DNA of 53,720 nucleotides from a virus. Below, piece by piece: positions 35,015 through 41,668 of the stretch. A program made the translations under genes and the position numbers. The notes beneath the pieces were generated by a model. That model ran no database searches. It was not told the DNA's origin and saw only the letters and a program-made list of their open reading frames with translations. The DNA lies in the IMG/VR virus record IMGVR_UViG_3300035204_001410, positions 1-53,720 of that record; one strand, 5' to 3'. Each line of letters opens with the position of its first letter. Position 1 is the first letter of the stretch.

Positions 35015-35020
35015 TGGTAC

Positions 35021-35049
35021 AATATAACATACAAAAGGGTGTTTGTCAA
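35021..35049 (-). promoter_or_regulatory. Leaderless sigma70-type promoter
   Basis: TTGACA (35044-35049), 17 nt, TATATT (35021-35026); ATG at 35014 after 6 nt. HR2 lies just upstream. Confidence 0.85.
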
Positions 35050-35064
35050 GGGGTGAGGTACGAT

Positions 35065-35127
35065 TGTGAATAACTTTTTTCGGGTAAGTTGGCATGCGGC
35101 GTGCGGCAGCTTCCATGCCAAGTTACT
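35065..35127. repeat. HR2: DnaA-box + hairpin module
   Basis: tgtgaataa (35065-35073) and arms gtaagttggcat (35084-35095) / atgccaagttac (35115-35126), with an 8-bp perfect core ttggcatg/catgccaa. Same loop as HR1. Confidence 0.85.
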
Positions 35128-35174
35128 AATTAAAAAGGCGCAGCGAGCGAAAACATGAAAAAACTCGCTGCACC
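35128..35174 (-). terminator. Terminator after cell-wall hydrolase
   Basis: Stem ggcgcagcgag (35137-35147) / ctcgctgcacc (35164-35174), 11 bp with one G-T, and a minus-strand TTTTTAATT tract after it. It follows the hydrolase stop at 35183. Confidence 0.85.
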
Positions 35175-35182
35175 CTTTTTGC

Positions 35183-35716
35183 TCACCGTAATTTGTAGAA
35201 TAGATGCCGACCAATTCGTGCAACGGGTAGTTTACCTTTTGTCCAATACGGGCGCACACCGATAGCGTGGTAATGATCTGCAAATCCAGTAAATTTACGA
35301 TTGATAAGTGGTGGTGCTAGACTGGCTAATTGCATAGCAACCTTACCCTCATTCGATGCCCACAACATTGCTGGCGGCACTGGGATACGTCCATTATTCC
35401 AACAAGAGAATTGTTTTCTTTGCAAGCAAACTTGATGCGGTTGTAATTTCCTGTTTATAGCCCTTTGTTGTATAACAGCTAGAACAGCATGCATACCAAC
35501 AGCACCCTCTCCACGAGCTTCACCAAGTAAGGTTAAAGCAACGATCTGTATTGGTGATAAGCCTAGCCTATAAACTGGATGAACAGGTAAGGCAGGTCTT
35601 GGAGTATATGTTGGTTTTGGGTAGTTACTAGGCAAAACCCTAGGTTTAGGTTGTGCAAGAGCGACAGTGCAAACTATAAACACTAGCACCGTAATAATCA
35701 TCCAATGTTTTTTCAT
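35183..35716 (-). CDS. Cell-wall hydrolase (SleB/CwlJ-like) endolysin
   Basis: A 177-aa protein with an N-terminal signal or membrane segment (WMIITVLVFIVCTVALA) and a Pro-rich linker. The catalytic region is LTLLGEARGEGAVGMHAVLAV, then QQRAINRK, then FSCWNNG: the Hydrolase_2 (SleB/CwlJ) pattern, with Glu in LGEARGEG. It would cut peptidoglycan; the signal segment implies secretion independent of a holin or after membrane insertion. It has its own promoter and terminator. Confidence 0.88.
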   Translation of the reverse strand: MKKHWMIITVLVFIVCTVALAQPKPRVLPSNYPKPTYTPRPALPVHPVYRLGLSPIQIVALTLLGEARGEGAVGMHAVLAVIQQRAINRKLQPHQVCLQRKQFSCWNNGRIPVPPAMLWASNEGKVAMQLASLAPPLINRKFTGFADHYHAIGVRPYWTKGKLPVARIGRHLFYKLR

Positions 35717-35722
35717 AATTTT

Positions 35723-35750
35723 AGTATAAAGGTTTTTTTAATTTAGTCAA
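35723..35750 (-). promoter_or_regulatory. Leaderless-type promoter (TTGACT/TATACT)
   Basis: TTGACT (35745-35750), 16 nt, TATACT (35723-35728); the ATG at 35716 lies 6 nt beyond. The TAA stop of the gene at 35743 is partly within the -35 box (TTGACTAA). Confidence 0.8.
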
Positions 35751-35907
35751 GGGTTTTTTTGTTTATCTTTTTGTATTCAGCCCAAATCTTTTTATGCCAC
35801 TCTTTATAAGCGTCACTTTCAAGGGCTTCACTCATTTCTTTTTTACGTCTCAAGTAAAACTCTTTACTTGTTTCGTTTTTGTTGAATCTCCTATTCTCGT
35901 ACTTCAT
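35743..35907 (-). CDS. Small basic protein (54 aa)
   Basis: Read from sequence: MKYENRRFNKNETSKEFYLR, continuing as a Lys/Glu-rich helix to AEYKKINKKTLD. Its ATG overlaps the upstream stop as ATGA; coupling. Unknown function. Confidence 0.6.
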   Translation of the reverse strand: MKYENRRFNKNETSKEFYLRRKKEMSEALESDAYKEWHKKIWAEYKKINKKTLD

Positions 35908-36209
35908 GAAAGTAATTCAGAAGGAGGAGAAGTAGCAAGGCCAGAGTTAGGCAATGGTGGCAACTTTGGTAACGGCAACGGTGGCAACGGTGGTAATTGT
36001 ACTTTTGCGATTGGGCTGGAAAGCGAATTCTCGTTTACCGCGAAATGCTTCCTCAAGATGGGAATTGCTTTCTTGATGTTATAAAGCCGATAAGCCTCGG
36101 CTTTAGCCTCTCCGTGAGTCTGCCCCAACTTCTTGGCGGCAATGATGTGGTTGGTTACTTGTGCCGCTTTAACGGCGTTCTTTGCTTGGTAGGTTTTGTA
36201 GGTTTTCAT
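35904..36209 (-). CDS. Hypothetical protein with Pro-rich tail, leaderless
   Basis: A 101-aa protein starting at 36209 (MKTYKTYQAKNAVKAAQ). The N-terminal two thirds are basic and helical. The tail is a proline/leucine repeat (VQLPPLPPLPLPKLPPLP). Unknown function. Confidence 0.65.
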   Translation of the reverse strand: MKTYKTYQAKNAVKAAQVTNHIIAAKKLGQTHGEAKAEAYRLYNIKKAIPILRKHFAVNENSLSSPIAKVQLPPLPPLPLPKLPPLPNSGLATSPPSELLS

Positions 36210-36216
36210 TAGATAT

Positions 36217-36245
36217 AATATAACACAGGTTAGGTTGATTGTCAA
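36217..36245 (-). promoter_or_regulatory. Leaderless sigma70-type promoter
   Basis: TTGACA (36240-36245), 17 nt, TATATT (36217-36222); the ATG at 36209 is 7 nt beyond. Confidence 0.85.
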
Positions 36246-36248
36246 TAG

Positions 36249-36428
36249 TTAAACGAAATAAATTTGATGAATAATTACAAACCCTAATGCGAGGGATGCG
36301 CCCAAACAGGCAGAAATAATCCACTCGCAATAACGAATTTGTTTCTTGCAACGGGAGATGTCGGCTTGCAGTTCGAGGTTGCTGCGTTGTTGTTTGTAGC
36401 TGGTGTAGGTTTCTTTAATTGCTTTCAT
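36249..36428 (-). CDS. Small membrane protein (59 aa), leaderless
   Basis: MKAIKETYTSYKQQRSNLE, a basic helical segment, then a transmembrane helix (WIISACLGASLALGFVII). The ATG is 6 nt after the -10 box. Confidence 0.65.
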   Translation of the reverse strand: MKAIKETYTSYKQQRSNLELQADISRCKKQIRYCEWIISACLGASLALGFVIIHQIYFV

Positions 36429-36434
36429 TAGTAT

Positions 36435-36463
36435 AATATAACACAGGTTAGTGGGTTTGTCAA
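36435..36463 (-). promoter_or_regulatory. Leaderless sigma70-type promoter
   Basis: TTGACA (36458-36463), 17 nt, TATATT (36435-36440); ATG at 36428 after 6 nt. The TAG stop of the upstream gene abuts the -35. Confidence 0.85.
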
Positions 36464-36667
36464 CTAAAATGTTCTATGTTTTAAGTCTTCGGGTGTGGTG
36501 GTTGGTGGTCGCCAACCCTCATCACACTTACAATACTTCGGACAATCATCCTCTGCGCTTCCCTCTTTTGCTACTGTCTCGTGACAGGTAGGACACAGAA
36601 ACAATTGCCTAATCGCTGGATGATCCAAGCAGAATCGCTTTGTTAATGGGCCGAATTTAGTTGTCAT
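36464..36667 (-). CDS. Small zinc-ribbon-like protein
   Basis: A 67-aa protein with paired cysteines (LCPTCHETV ... DCPKYCKCDEGW) that could bind zinc. ATG at 36667 overlaps the upstream stop (ATGA). Unknown role. Confidence 0.65.
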   Translation of the reverse strand: MTTKFGPLTKRFCLDHPAIRQLFLCPTCHETVAKEGSAEDDCPKYCKCDEGWRPPTTTPEDLKHRTF

Positions 36668-36825
36668 ACTAATTCTTTTGTTGCTGTTGGTTCCTTACCC
36701 TCTCGGACTAGGTTAACGTCGAAACAGACTGCGCTTAATAGTTTGCCCTTGTCTGCGTTTCGGTTGCTCGCAATAATTGCCATTGTGAAGATGAAATCGA
36801 TTGCTTTTGATTCTTTAACTGTCAT
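36664..36825 (-). CDS. Hypothetical small protein (53 aa)
   Basis: MTVKESKAIDFIFTMAIIAS, then SNRNADKGKLLSAVCFDVNL. Coupled on both sides by ATGA overlaps, which supports real translation. No motif. Confidence 0.6.
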   Translation of the reverse strand: MTVKESKAIDFIFTMAIIASNRNADKGKLLSAVCFDVNLVREGKEPTATKELV

Positions 36826-37133
36826 TTTACTTCCTCATATACGGGGTTAGTCATACTTGCTCTAGTGCGGTACTCCCACTCTGGAGACATCACGCTAACA
36901 GGTTCCTCACCAGTTTGCACAAACAACTTGCCAACGGCATAATCTAGCCACCAACGCTTTTGTTGATTCCAGTAGAAGTCAATCGCTTTTTCCATATCGG
37001 CAACAAACTTCTGTGTCGCTGGTTTGTGCATACTACTAAAGTGAGCGCAGCACTCATCAAATCCATCCCAGCCAGTAGTTTCCTTTTTGCCTACGGCGTG
37101 AAGTTCAATATAGTAATGTTTTTCGTTTTCCAT
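36822..37133 (-). CDS. Hypothetical protein, leaderless
   Basis: A 103-aa protein starting at 37133 (MENEKHYYIELHAV). Contains TTGWDGFDECCAHFSS and KAIDFYWNQQKRWW. No family recognised. The long upstream extension in this frame reads through the promoter. Confidence 0.65.
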   Translation of the reverse strand: MENEKHYYIELHAVGKKETTGWDGFDECCAHFSSMHKPATQKFVADMEKAIDFYWNQQKRWWLDYAVGKLFVQTGEEPVSVMSPEWEYRTRASMTNPVYEEVK

Positions 37134-37139
37134 TGGTAC

Positions 37140-37168
37140 AATATAACACACAAATGACGGTTTGTCAA
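37140..37168 (-). promoter_or_regulatory. Leaderless sigma70-type promoter
   Basis: TTGACA (37163-37168), 17 nt, TATATT (37140-37145); ATG at 37133 after 6 nt. The upstream stop TGA is inside the -35. Confidence 0.85.
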
Positions 37169-37404
37169 ACGATTTTTTTAACTTTCTTAAATCCGTTTTC
37201 GCAGTAGTCCGTAAGCCCTTGCTTGTTAATGAAATGCTCTGCCAATTCGTCAAAGTCATCCTCACCTGTTCCCATGTTGTTGGCGTGCTGCAATGCCCGA
37301 AACAAGCCGCAAGCCTCATAATGATCGTCGCAAGCCTTGGCGGCAGCGAGGTTCTGCTTACGGGTGGTGGGGACTACGTTTTGAAGTTTACCGTTCTTAA
37401 TCAT
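37165..37404 (-). CDS. Hypothetical protein, leaderless
   Basis: A 79-aa protein starting at 37404 (MIKNGKLQNVVPTTR). ACDDHYEACGLFRALQHANN suggests a helical protein. Its stop is within the next -35 box. Confidence 0.65.
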   Translation of the reverse strand: MIKNGKLQNVVPTTRKQNLAAAKACDDHYEACGLFRALQHANNMGTGEDDFDELAEHFINKQGLTDYCENGFKKVKKIV

Positions 37405-37410
37405 TAGTAT

Positions 37411-37439
37411 AATATAACACAAGAACGTCACTTTGTCAA
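37411..37439 (-). promoter_or_regulatory. Leaderless sigma70-type promoter
   Basis: TTGACA (37434-37439), 17 nt, TATATT (37411-37416); ATG at 37404 after 6 nt. HR3 is just upstream. Confidence 0.85.
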
Positions 37440-37443
37440 GCGT

Positions 37444-37507
37444 TGTGAATAACTTTTTTTAGGGTAAGTTGGTATGCGGCGTGCTGCAGCTCCCATGCCA
37501 AGTTACT
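37444..37507. repeat. HR3: DnaA-box + hairpin module
   Basis: tgtgaataa (37444-37452), arms gtaagttggtat (37464-37475) / atgccaagttac (37495-37506). The TAA stop of the upstream gene lies in the right arm. Confidence 0.85.
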
Positions 37508-37907
37508 CAACTCTTACTTGAATGTCACTGTCTAGGCCAAGCTGCTTTATTAGCTTCTTCGTTATTTCGTCTTTAGTTATTTCATGCCCTGATTTATCTT
37601 TTGGCTTATCGCCCATAACTTCCTCCCACGGCACATCAATACGCCAACCAAAGGGTAAACACTCATGCCACACACCGTCAATGTTAATGTAGTCACCCAC
37701 CATCATTGAACGAACATTAAGATTCAAGAACTGCTGTGACTCATTGCCTGATCCCGCATTCCATTGCTCCCAAACAAAGTCGAGAATCTCATGATCTGTG
37801 TATTCCCGTTCTGCGTTTGCGTCTAACATCCAATCATAACAGAATTGCCAATCAGAGGAAATCCGTTTGCTGGTGTCGTCGTGATATCTAACTGATACGT
37901 GTTTCAT
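37503..37907 (-). CDS. Hypothetical protein
   Basis: A 134-aa protein starting at 37907 (MKHVSVRYHDDTSKR), 1 nt after the upstream stop. Contains WHECLPFGWRIDVPWEEV. A longer start at 37967 would overlap the upstream gene heavily. Unknown function. Confidence 0.65.
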   Translation of the reverse strand: MKHVSVRYHDDTSKRISSDWQFCYDWMLDANAEREYTDHEILDFVWEQWNAGSGNESQQFLNLNVRSMMVGDYINIDGVWHECLPFGWRIDVPWEEVMGDKPKDKSGHEITKDEITKKLIKQLGLDSDIQVRVE

Positions 37908-37908
37908 G

Positions 37909-38475
37909 TTAATTACTTTCTTGCGCCTCTGGTGTTGGAACTTGCGCCCATACTTTTGTATGCCCATTCTCTGTGCCTGTCAAAATGACTTTGCGAGCAG
38001 TAAAGATAGGTTCAATCTTATCTTCAATACTACCACGAAAAGGATTAGTATCCTTCGTTACAAAGGTTCGATACTTATAAGGGTTATAAAGAACCTCGCG
38101 CCATTCGTAGCCTTCGCGCTCATCCATATACTGTTTTTCGAAATACTTACTTGCATCTTTGGCGTGACCCTTCTCAAACGCATCCATATCAGCATAAGCC
38201 CATACAGCATTAACTATGCAACCACGAATAACTGCATGGACATTTTTGCGCTGTTCATCACGCACGCGCTGATTCCCTTTCGGGCCTACGGCAAAGGTGA
38301 CAGGGTACTTGGTGTTACCGTCCATGATGACGGTATAGGCGTGACCCTCAACGAGTCCATCCGAGCATTTGCGCACAGAATAAACTGTTTCGTCTCTCCA
38401 GTTAAGATTGCGATAGACTTCCCGACGCATATGCGCCACGGCCTTTTTAGTGTCAGTGATATCGTGTAAAGGCAT
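37909..38475 (-). CDS. Hypothetical protein
   Basis: A 188-aa protein starting at 38475 (MPLHDITDTKKAVAH); the frame upstream overlaps the 64-aa gene. Mixed, with YKYRTFVTKDTNPFRG and VILTGTENGHTKVWAQ. No recognised family. Confidence 0.65.
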   Translation of the reverse strand: MPLHDITDTKKAVAHMRREVYRNLNWRDETVYSVRKCSDGLVEGHAYTVIMDGNTKYPVTFAVGPKGNQRVRDEQRKNVHAVIRGCIVNAVWAYADMDAFEKGHAKDASKYFEKQYMDEREGYEWREVLYNPYKYRTFVTKDTNPFRGSIEDKIEPIFTARKVILTGTENGHTKVWAQVPTPEAQESN

Positions 38476-38479
38476 AGGA

Positions 38480-38674
38480 TTAGTCTCCAAAAACATTCTC
38501 CCACTCTTCTGGAGTGATGCCTGTTTTAATGAACTCACGCTCATCTGCCGAGAGGTTCGGCATGGCGTTTTGAATGAGTTCGCCACCTTGCCAAGAAGCG
38601 ATCTGCTCCTCAGTAACGTCAATATCCATGACGTTTTTGTTACCACTGAATGGGGATTCTTTCTCGATCAACAT
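38480..38674 (-). CDS. Hypothetical acidic protein, near-leaderless
   Basis: A 64-aa protein starting at 38674 (MLIEKESPFSGNKNV), rich in Glu with a helical DEREFIKTGITPEEWENV. The next gene starts 4 nt after its stop, so the two form an operon. Confidence 0.65.
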   Translation of the reverse strand: MLIEKESPFSGNKNVMDIDVTEEQIASWQGGELIQNAMPNLSADEREFIKTGITPEEWENVFGD

Positions 38675-38679
38675 AATAT

Positions 38680-38708
38680 AATATACCACAAGAACGTTGC
38701 TTTGTCAA
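38680..38708 (-). promoter_or_regulatory. Near-leaderless sigma70-type promoter
   Basis: TTGACA (38703-38708), 17 nt, TATATT (38680-38685); ATG at 38674 after 5 nt. Confidence 0.85.
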
Positions 38709-38723
38709 GGGGTTTTTTGCTTT

Positions 38724-39041
38724 TTATATCGCTTTCATGGGTAAGCGATGACCCTTCTTGAATTCGTCAAGACTCATGCTCCACACAGTCTCATCATGTT
38801 GCCCATGCTCACCCCAACGATGCACGATCTCTGCCTCACCAACAACACCACCAACGGCAGCAGCATCAGTAAGCAGCTGGTGCGCCTCTTTCAGTAGGGT
38901 GTTGAGACTGTCCCTGTTCTTCGGCAGCATATGGTGTCGGTCACCCAAGAACCAAAGCTCGTAGGTGTGCGTGGATAGACCAAGGTGCTGACGGACTGCT
39001 TCGGCTACTTGAGGAGAGGGGCTTGTTACTTCGATCTTCAT
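38724..39041 (-). CDS. Hypothetical protein, leaderless
   Basis: A 105-aa protein starting at 39041 (MKIEVTSPSPQVAEAVRQ). QHLGLSTHTYELWFLGDRHHM precedes a helical half. No recognised motif. Confidence 0.65.
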   Translation of the reverse strand: MKIEVTSPSPQVAEAVRQHLGLSTHTYELWFLGDRHHMLPKNRDSLNTLLKEAHQLLTDAAAVGGVVGEAEIVHRWGEHGQHDETVWSMSLDEFKKGHRLPMKAI

Positions 39042-39047
39042 ACCTAT

Positions 39048-39076
39048 AATATAACACCGAAACACCCTCCTGTCAA
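39048..39076 (-). promoter_or_regulatory. Leaderless sigma70-type promoter
   Basis: TTGACA (39071-39076), 17 nt, TATATT (39048-39053); ATG at 39041 after 6 nt. Confidence 0.85.
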
Positions 39077-39090
39077 GGGCTGGCGGTACG

Positions 39091-39155
39091 ATTGTGAATA
39101 ACTTTTTCAGAGTAAGTTGGCATGCTCGCTGCTCCCGCGCCGACCACAAGTTACT
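39091..39155. repeat. HR4: DnaA-box + hairpin module (degenerate right arm)
   Basis: tgtgaataa (39093-39101) and gtaagttggcat (39112-39123), but the right arm is cacaagttac with a divergent loop, so pairing is poorer. The TAA of the 47-aa gene is at its edge. Confidence 0.75.
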
Positions 39156-39294
39156 GGCAGCCGCAACACGGCGCATCCTCACACCCACACCGTAGGCCGG
39201 GATCATCATACACAGGCTCGGCGTCGAGGTCATCTATCCACGCACACAGGTCGGCATGGTCATCGTCTGAAAACTGGCTATAATGATCGTTCAT
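39151..39294 (-). CDS. Small acidic Cys-rich protein (47 aa), leaderless
   Basis: MNDHYSQFSDDDHADLCAWI, then DDLDAEPVYDDPG, ending CGCEDAPCCGCQ. Asp-rich with a C-terminal cysteine cluster that could bind metal. ATG is 6 nt after the -10 box. Confidence 0.65.
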   Translation of the reverse strand: MNDHYSQFSDDDHADLCAWIDDLDAEPVYDDPGLRCGCEDAPCCGCQ

Positions 39295-39300
39295 AATAAG

Positions 39301-39329
39301 AATATAACACGCAAAAGGCTATCTGTCAA
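39301..39329 (-). promoter_or_regulatory. Leaderless sigma70-type promoter
   Basis: TTGACA (39324-39329), 17 nt, TATATT (39301-39306); ATG at 39294 after 6 nt. An inverted TTATTCACC lies just upstream near 39338. Confidence 0.85.
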
Positions 39330-39341
39330 GGGGAAAGTTAT

Positions 39342-39527
39342 TCACCACCCCCGTGTGTTCTCGCGTATAGAGTAGCTGCTCAAGTCTTGGTCTGTGAGCT
39401 TGTCCCATCCGCACTTACACTCACCGTACCACGTGCCACCCCACACCTTTGCACCGGGGTACTCTTGGAAGGGTGCTTCATACTCCATCTCGACGGGCGC
39501 ACCACATTTTTCGCATTTGATTTTCAT
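39342..39527 (-). CDS. Small zinc-ribbon-like protein, leaderless
   Basis: MKIKCEKCGAPVEMEYEA, then WYGECKCGWDKLT: a four-cysteine ribbon (CEKC/CKC). 61 aa. ATG is 7 nt after the -10 box. Confidence 0.7.
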   Translation of the reverse strand: MKIKCEKCGAPVEMEYEAPFQEYPGAKVWGGTWYGECKCGWDKLTDQDLSSYSIRENTRGW

Positions 39528-39534
39528 TAGTTAT

Positions 39535-39563
39535 AATATAACACAAAAGAATGTAACTGTCAA
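39535..39563 (-). promoter_or_regulatory. Leaderless sigma70-type promoter
   Basis: TTGACA (39558-39563), 17 nt, TATATT (39535-39540); ATG at 39527 after 7 nt. Confidence 0.85.
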
Positions 39564-39572
39564 GTGATTTTA

Positions 39573-39607
39573 TAAAAAAAATGAGATGCTTCTTGTGAGG
39601 GTGCATC
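39573..39607 (-). terminator. Terminator of the structured ncRNA
   Basis: gatgc/gcatc stem (39585-39589 with 39603-39607), then TCATTTTTTTT on the minus strand. It ends the RNA that starts near 40144. Confidence 0.7.
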
Positions 39608-40144
39608 CCAACCCACGACCACTTAAGTTTATTCTGGTTGGCCGCTTAACCGCGTTTAGGTTTCTTACTCGCTCCAGTTACCTTCAGGCTCATCGCGCCT
39701 GACCACGTTCCGACTTCACCCTCGGTGGGCTTGTGTTGTTGTTGCCTACTAGCGTTATTGCCAGCAGGGCGTGTTCTTGTTACCTCGCCACGGCTTCCCA
39801 CATTGCCGACAGAAGGATTACTTATCTGCGTCCGGTTGAGGCGAGGGTAAATTACTGCTGGTGTGAGGGGCTCGAACCCTCCCCCGTCCCTATCGTGTCA
39901 CCGTCTAGTTTCAATGCATCTCCACTAGGGGCTTTCAGCCACGGGCGGTATTGCGGTACTTGCCGCCTTATAGGCCCGATACCCGTAATGGGGCGGTAAC
40001 CGTGCGACAGAGGTTATAACCGAATACTTCCAGTCTCACCAACATAAAATGTGTTCTCCTAGTCGTCACGCTGTGTCAGCGAGGTCTTTGACACTTCGAG
40101 CTTCAAGCGTAGGTTTTCGGAGAACTAAACTTCTCTCAAAGAAC
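39575..40144 (-). ncRNA. Large structured non-coding RNA (about 570 nt)
   Basis: No convincing open frame. A TTGACA/TATATT promoter (40151-40179) and a terminator bound it. Paired arms are visible throughout: GTTCTCC/GGAGAAC (40119-40125 with 40053-40059), GTGTCA/TGACAC (40089-40094 with 40073-40078), GGCTGAAAGCC, CTAGT/ACTAG, UUACCCUCGCC/GGCGAGGUAA (39840-39850 with 39780-39790), CCAGCAG/CTGCTGG (39855-39861 with 39761-39767), TCAGGC/GCCTGA and CCAACC/GGTTGG. A perfect T-arm-like hairpin, GAGGG-TTCGAGC-CCCTC, lies near 39866-39882. It is not an ordinary tRNA or rRNA. Possible relatives are the giant ornate phage RNAs such as GOLLD, which often associate with tRNA-like parts; I cannot test that here. 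Function unknown. Confidence 0.8.
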
Positions 40145-40150
40145 TACTAT

Positions 40151-40179
40151 AATATACCACGGAAACACCCTTTTGTCAA
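40151..40179 (-). promoter_or_regulatory. Promoter of the structured ncRNA
   Basis: TTGACA (40174-40179), 17 nt, TATATT (40151-40156); expected start about 40144. Same consensus as the mRNA promoters of the region. Confidence 0.85.
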
Positions 40180-40184
40180 GCGGT

Positions 40185-40440
40185 TTTTTAACTTTTTTTA
40201 ATTACCCTAATTAATCGCATTTAATTACCCCTAATTAGCCGCTCACAAATGATCGACAAATCAATTTGCCAACCAAAAAACGCAAAAAATGATCGACAAA
40301 GTTTCGTAAAAAGGGGTGTTTTCTCCGATGTGAAATTCGCTGTTTTTAAGAAACTGTCAGTAAGTTGTTAGTAACTTTCTCTGGTAAGTTGTGATCCGCG
40401 CGGGAGCACGCCCCATGCCAAGTTACTCGCGCCTGTTCCG
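40185..40440. other. Origin-like AT-rich direct-repeat region, with HR5
   Basis: Noncoding. aaatgatcgacaaa occurs at 40247-40260 and 40287-40300, spaced exactly 40 bp; TAATTACCC(C)TAATTA occurs at 40199-40213 and 40222-40237. A hairpin of the HR family (gtaagttgtgat 40384-40395 / atgccaagttac 40415-40426) closes it, without a DnaA box. The features suggest a replication or protein-binding locus. Confidence 0.5.
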
Positions 40441-40476
40441 AGTTACTTTCTTATGGGATGGGGTTTATTTCGATAT

Positions 40477-40659
40477 TTAATTGTTACTATTTAATCTAGC
40501 TTTTTCTGTAAAGCCTTCTTCGGAAAGGTAACAAGCAATATTTTCTAATTCTTCTTGAGTCAATGATTCGTCAGGAAAAATTATTTGTTGCTTGTCATAA
40601 TCTATTAATACAGTATTTCCATAAACGTTAATTTCTTCTATTTGATTTTGAGCTTTCAT
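40477..40659 (-). CDS. Hypothetical small protein
   Basis: A 60-aa protein (MKAQNQIEEINVYGNTVL) with a VLIDYDKQQIIFPDE strand. Its start overlaps the upstream gene by 32 nt. Confidence 0.6.
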   Translation of the reverse strand: MKAQNQIEEINVYGNTVLIDYDKQQIIFPDESLTQEELENIACYLSEEGFTEKARLNSNN

Positions 40660-40807
40660 TATCGATTAGTCTTTGCATTATATCTTCCCAGCGTTGCCTG
40701 TCTAATCCAATTTCATCTTCGTTTAACTGTATTGGTAACATTTCCCAAAAGCTAGTTTGCGAAAAGGTTTGAATTAGGTTCAGCCGGTCTTTGTCTGTTA
40801 TATTCAT
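40628..40807 (-). CDS. Hypothetical helical protein
   Basis: A 59-aa protein starting at the ATG at 40807 (MNITDKDRLNLIQTFSQ); GGAG lies upstream. Helical, with QRWEDIMQRLIDNE. No family. Confidence 0.6.
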   Translation of the reverse strand: MNITDKDRLNLIQTFSQTSFWEMLPIQLNEDEIGLDRQRWEDIMQRLIDNESSKSNRRN

Positions 40808-40809
40808 GA

Positions 40810-40881
40810 TTATAATTTTCTCCACATCTGTATTCCTAAGGCTATGATGCCTATAAACAAAAGTATGGTTATAATTTCCAT
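40810..40881 (-). CDS. Micro membrane peptide (23 aa)
   Basis: MEIITILLFIGIIALGIQMW is a single membrane helix. An AAGGA Shine-Dalgarno lies 6 nt before the ATG, which supports translation. Resembles the peptides at 34085, 46536 and 46983 only in hydrophobicity. Confidence 0.55.
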   Translation of the reverse strand: MEIITILLFIGIIALGIQMWRKL

Positions 40882-40895
40882 GGGGATCCTTTCTG

Positions 40896-41633
40896 TTATG
40901 CTGTTGCTAGTTGTTGTTTGTTTGCTTTTTTGATTGCTGACAACGCCACGCTTGCCACACTACCCTTGGGCTGCGTACCATGAATCAACAACGCAAAATT
41001 CTCTTTACCAAATGCTGCGTGTGTGTCGTCGTGGTCAATTTCCAAGTCACGCTCTTTTGCTTCTTGCTCGCTGTAAACGACAAGAGCTTCTTTCCATCCG
41101 TGCAAATCAATTAGCTCGTCGTGCTTGCCACCACGGGAAGCAGTTAAAACTAAATTTTCGGGAAGGGCAAACTGTTTGAAGAAATGCAAGCTCTTGGAAT
41201 AAGAGTAAAACACTTTGTCGGGATTCCTTTTGGCAACTTCAATCCACGCTTGCAAATACTTGGCGTTAAAATAATCACCGCCAACGTGAACGCGCATAAT
41301 GTCGAACTTTTTTGGAAGTGATTCGCAAATCAAATCCGCGCAAGCATCGACACCATCCACAAGTGAATCTTTTAGCAAGCCAAGGTTATGCCAAACCATT
41401 TTTCGCAATGATGGATACGTTGCTTCTGCACTAGCAGCAAAACAACGAAACTGCGTGTCAGGCCCATCTTGAATCTTGCCCGTTTGCCTATCTGCACGCG
41501 ACAAACAATCTTTTGCACCGGGGCAAGTATGCCCTGCGGGAAGCGTAAAGGTTTTGAGGGTTAGGCCGAGCTTCCGAATCATTTTCTTGAGCTTGGAGTT
41601 CGGATCTCCAAATCGTAGTAGGTTGTTGTTCAT
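40896..41633 (-). CDS. Gp88-family protein, leaderless
   Basis: A 245-aa protein starting at 41633 (MNNNLLRFGDPNSKLKK); the upstream frame reads through the promoter. TLPAGHTCPGAKDCLS and IMRVHVGGDYFNAKYLQAWIE are the gp88-family hallmarks (first seen in mycobacteriophages). Function of the family is not settled. The ATG is 6 nt after the -10 box. Leads the array after the two small genes downstream. Confidence 0.8.
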   Translation of the reverse strand: MNNNLLRFGDPNSKLKKMIRKLGLTLKTFTLPAGHTCPGAKDCLSRADRQTGKIQDGPDTQFRCFAASAEATYPSLRKMVWHNLGLLKDSLVDGVDACADLICESLPKKFDIMRVHVGGDYFNAKYLQAWIEVAKRNPDKVFYSYSKSLHFFKQFALPENLVLTASRGGKHDELIDLHGWKEALVVYSEQEAKERDLEIDHDDTHAAFGKENFALLIHGTQPKGSVASVALSAIKKANKQQLATA

Positions 41634-41639
41634 AATAAC

Positions 41640-41668
41640 AATATAACACAGGTTTTGGGTTTTGTCAA
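41640..41668 (-). promoter_or_regulatory. Leaderless sigma70-type promoter
   Basis: TTGACA (41663-41668), 17 nt, TATATT (41640-41645); ATG at 41633 after 6 nt. The upstream TGA stop lies in the -35. Confidence 0.85.

Noticed and set aside
33377-37319. Longer starts containing KxxNLCYIV-type peptides
   Set aside because: The peptide is the translation of the promoter itself; every instance ends at the ATG that follows the -10 box.
40051-40125. Group I intron-like ACGACTAG motif
   Set aside because: Only one partial core-like motif is visible and no splice-site exons or other core segments were seen.
39575-40144. tmRNA or tRNA reading of the T-arm region
   Set aside because: UUGGUGA/ACACCAG could pair as an acceptor and GGACG precedes the T-arm, but there is no G-U wobble in the third pair, no resume-tag frame ending in ALAA, and CCAGCAG/CTGCTGG competes for the same bases.
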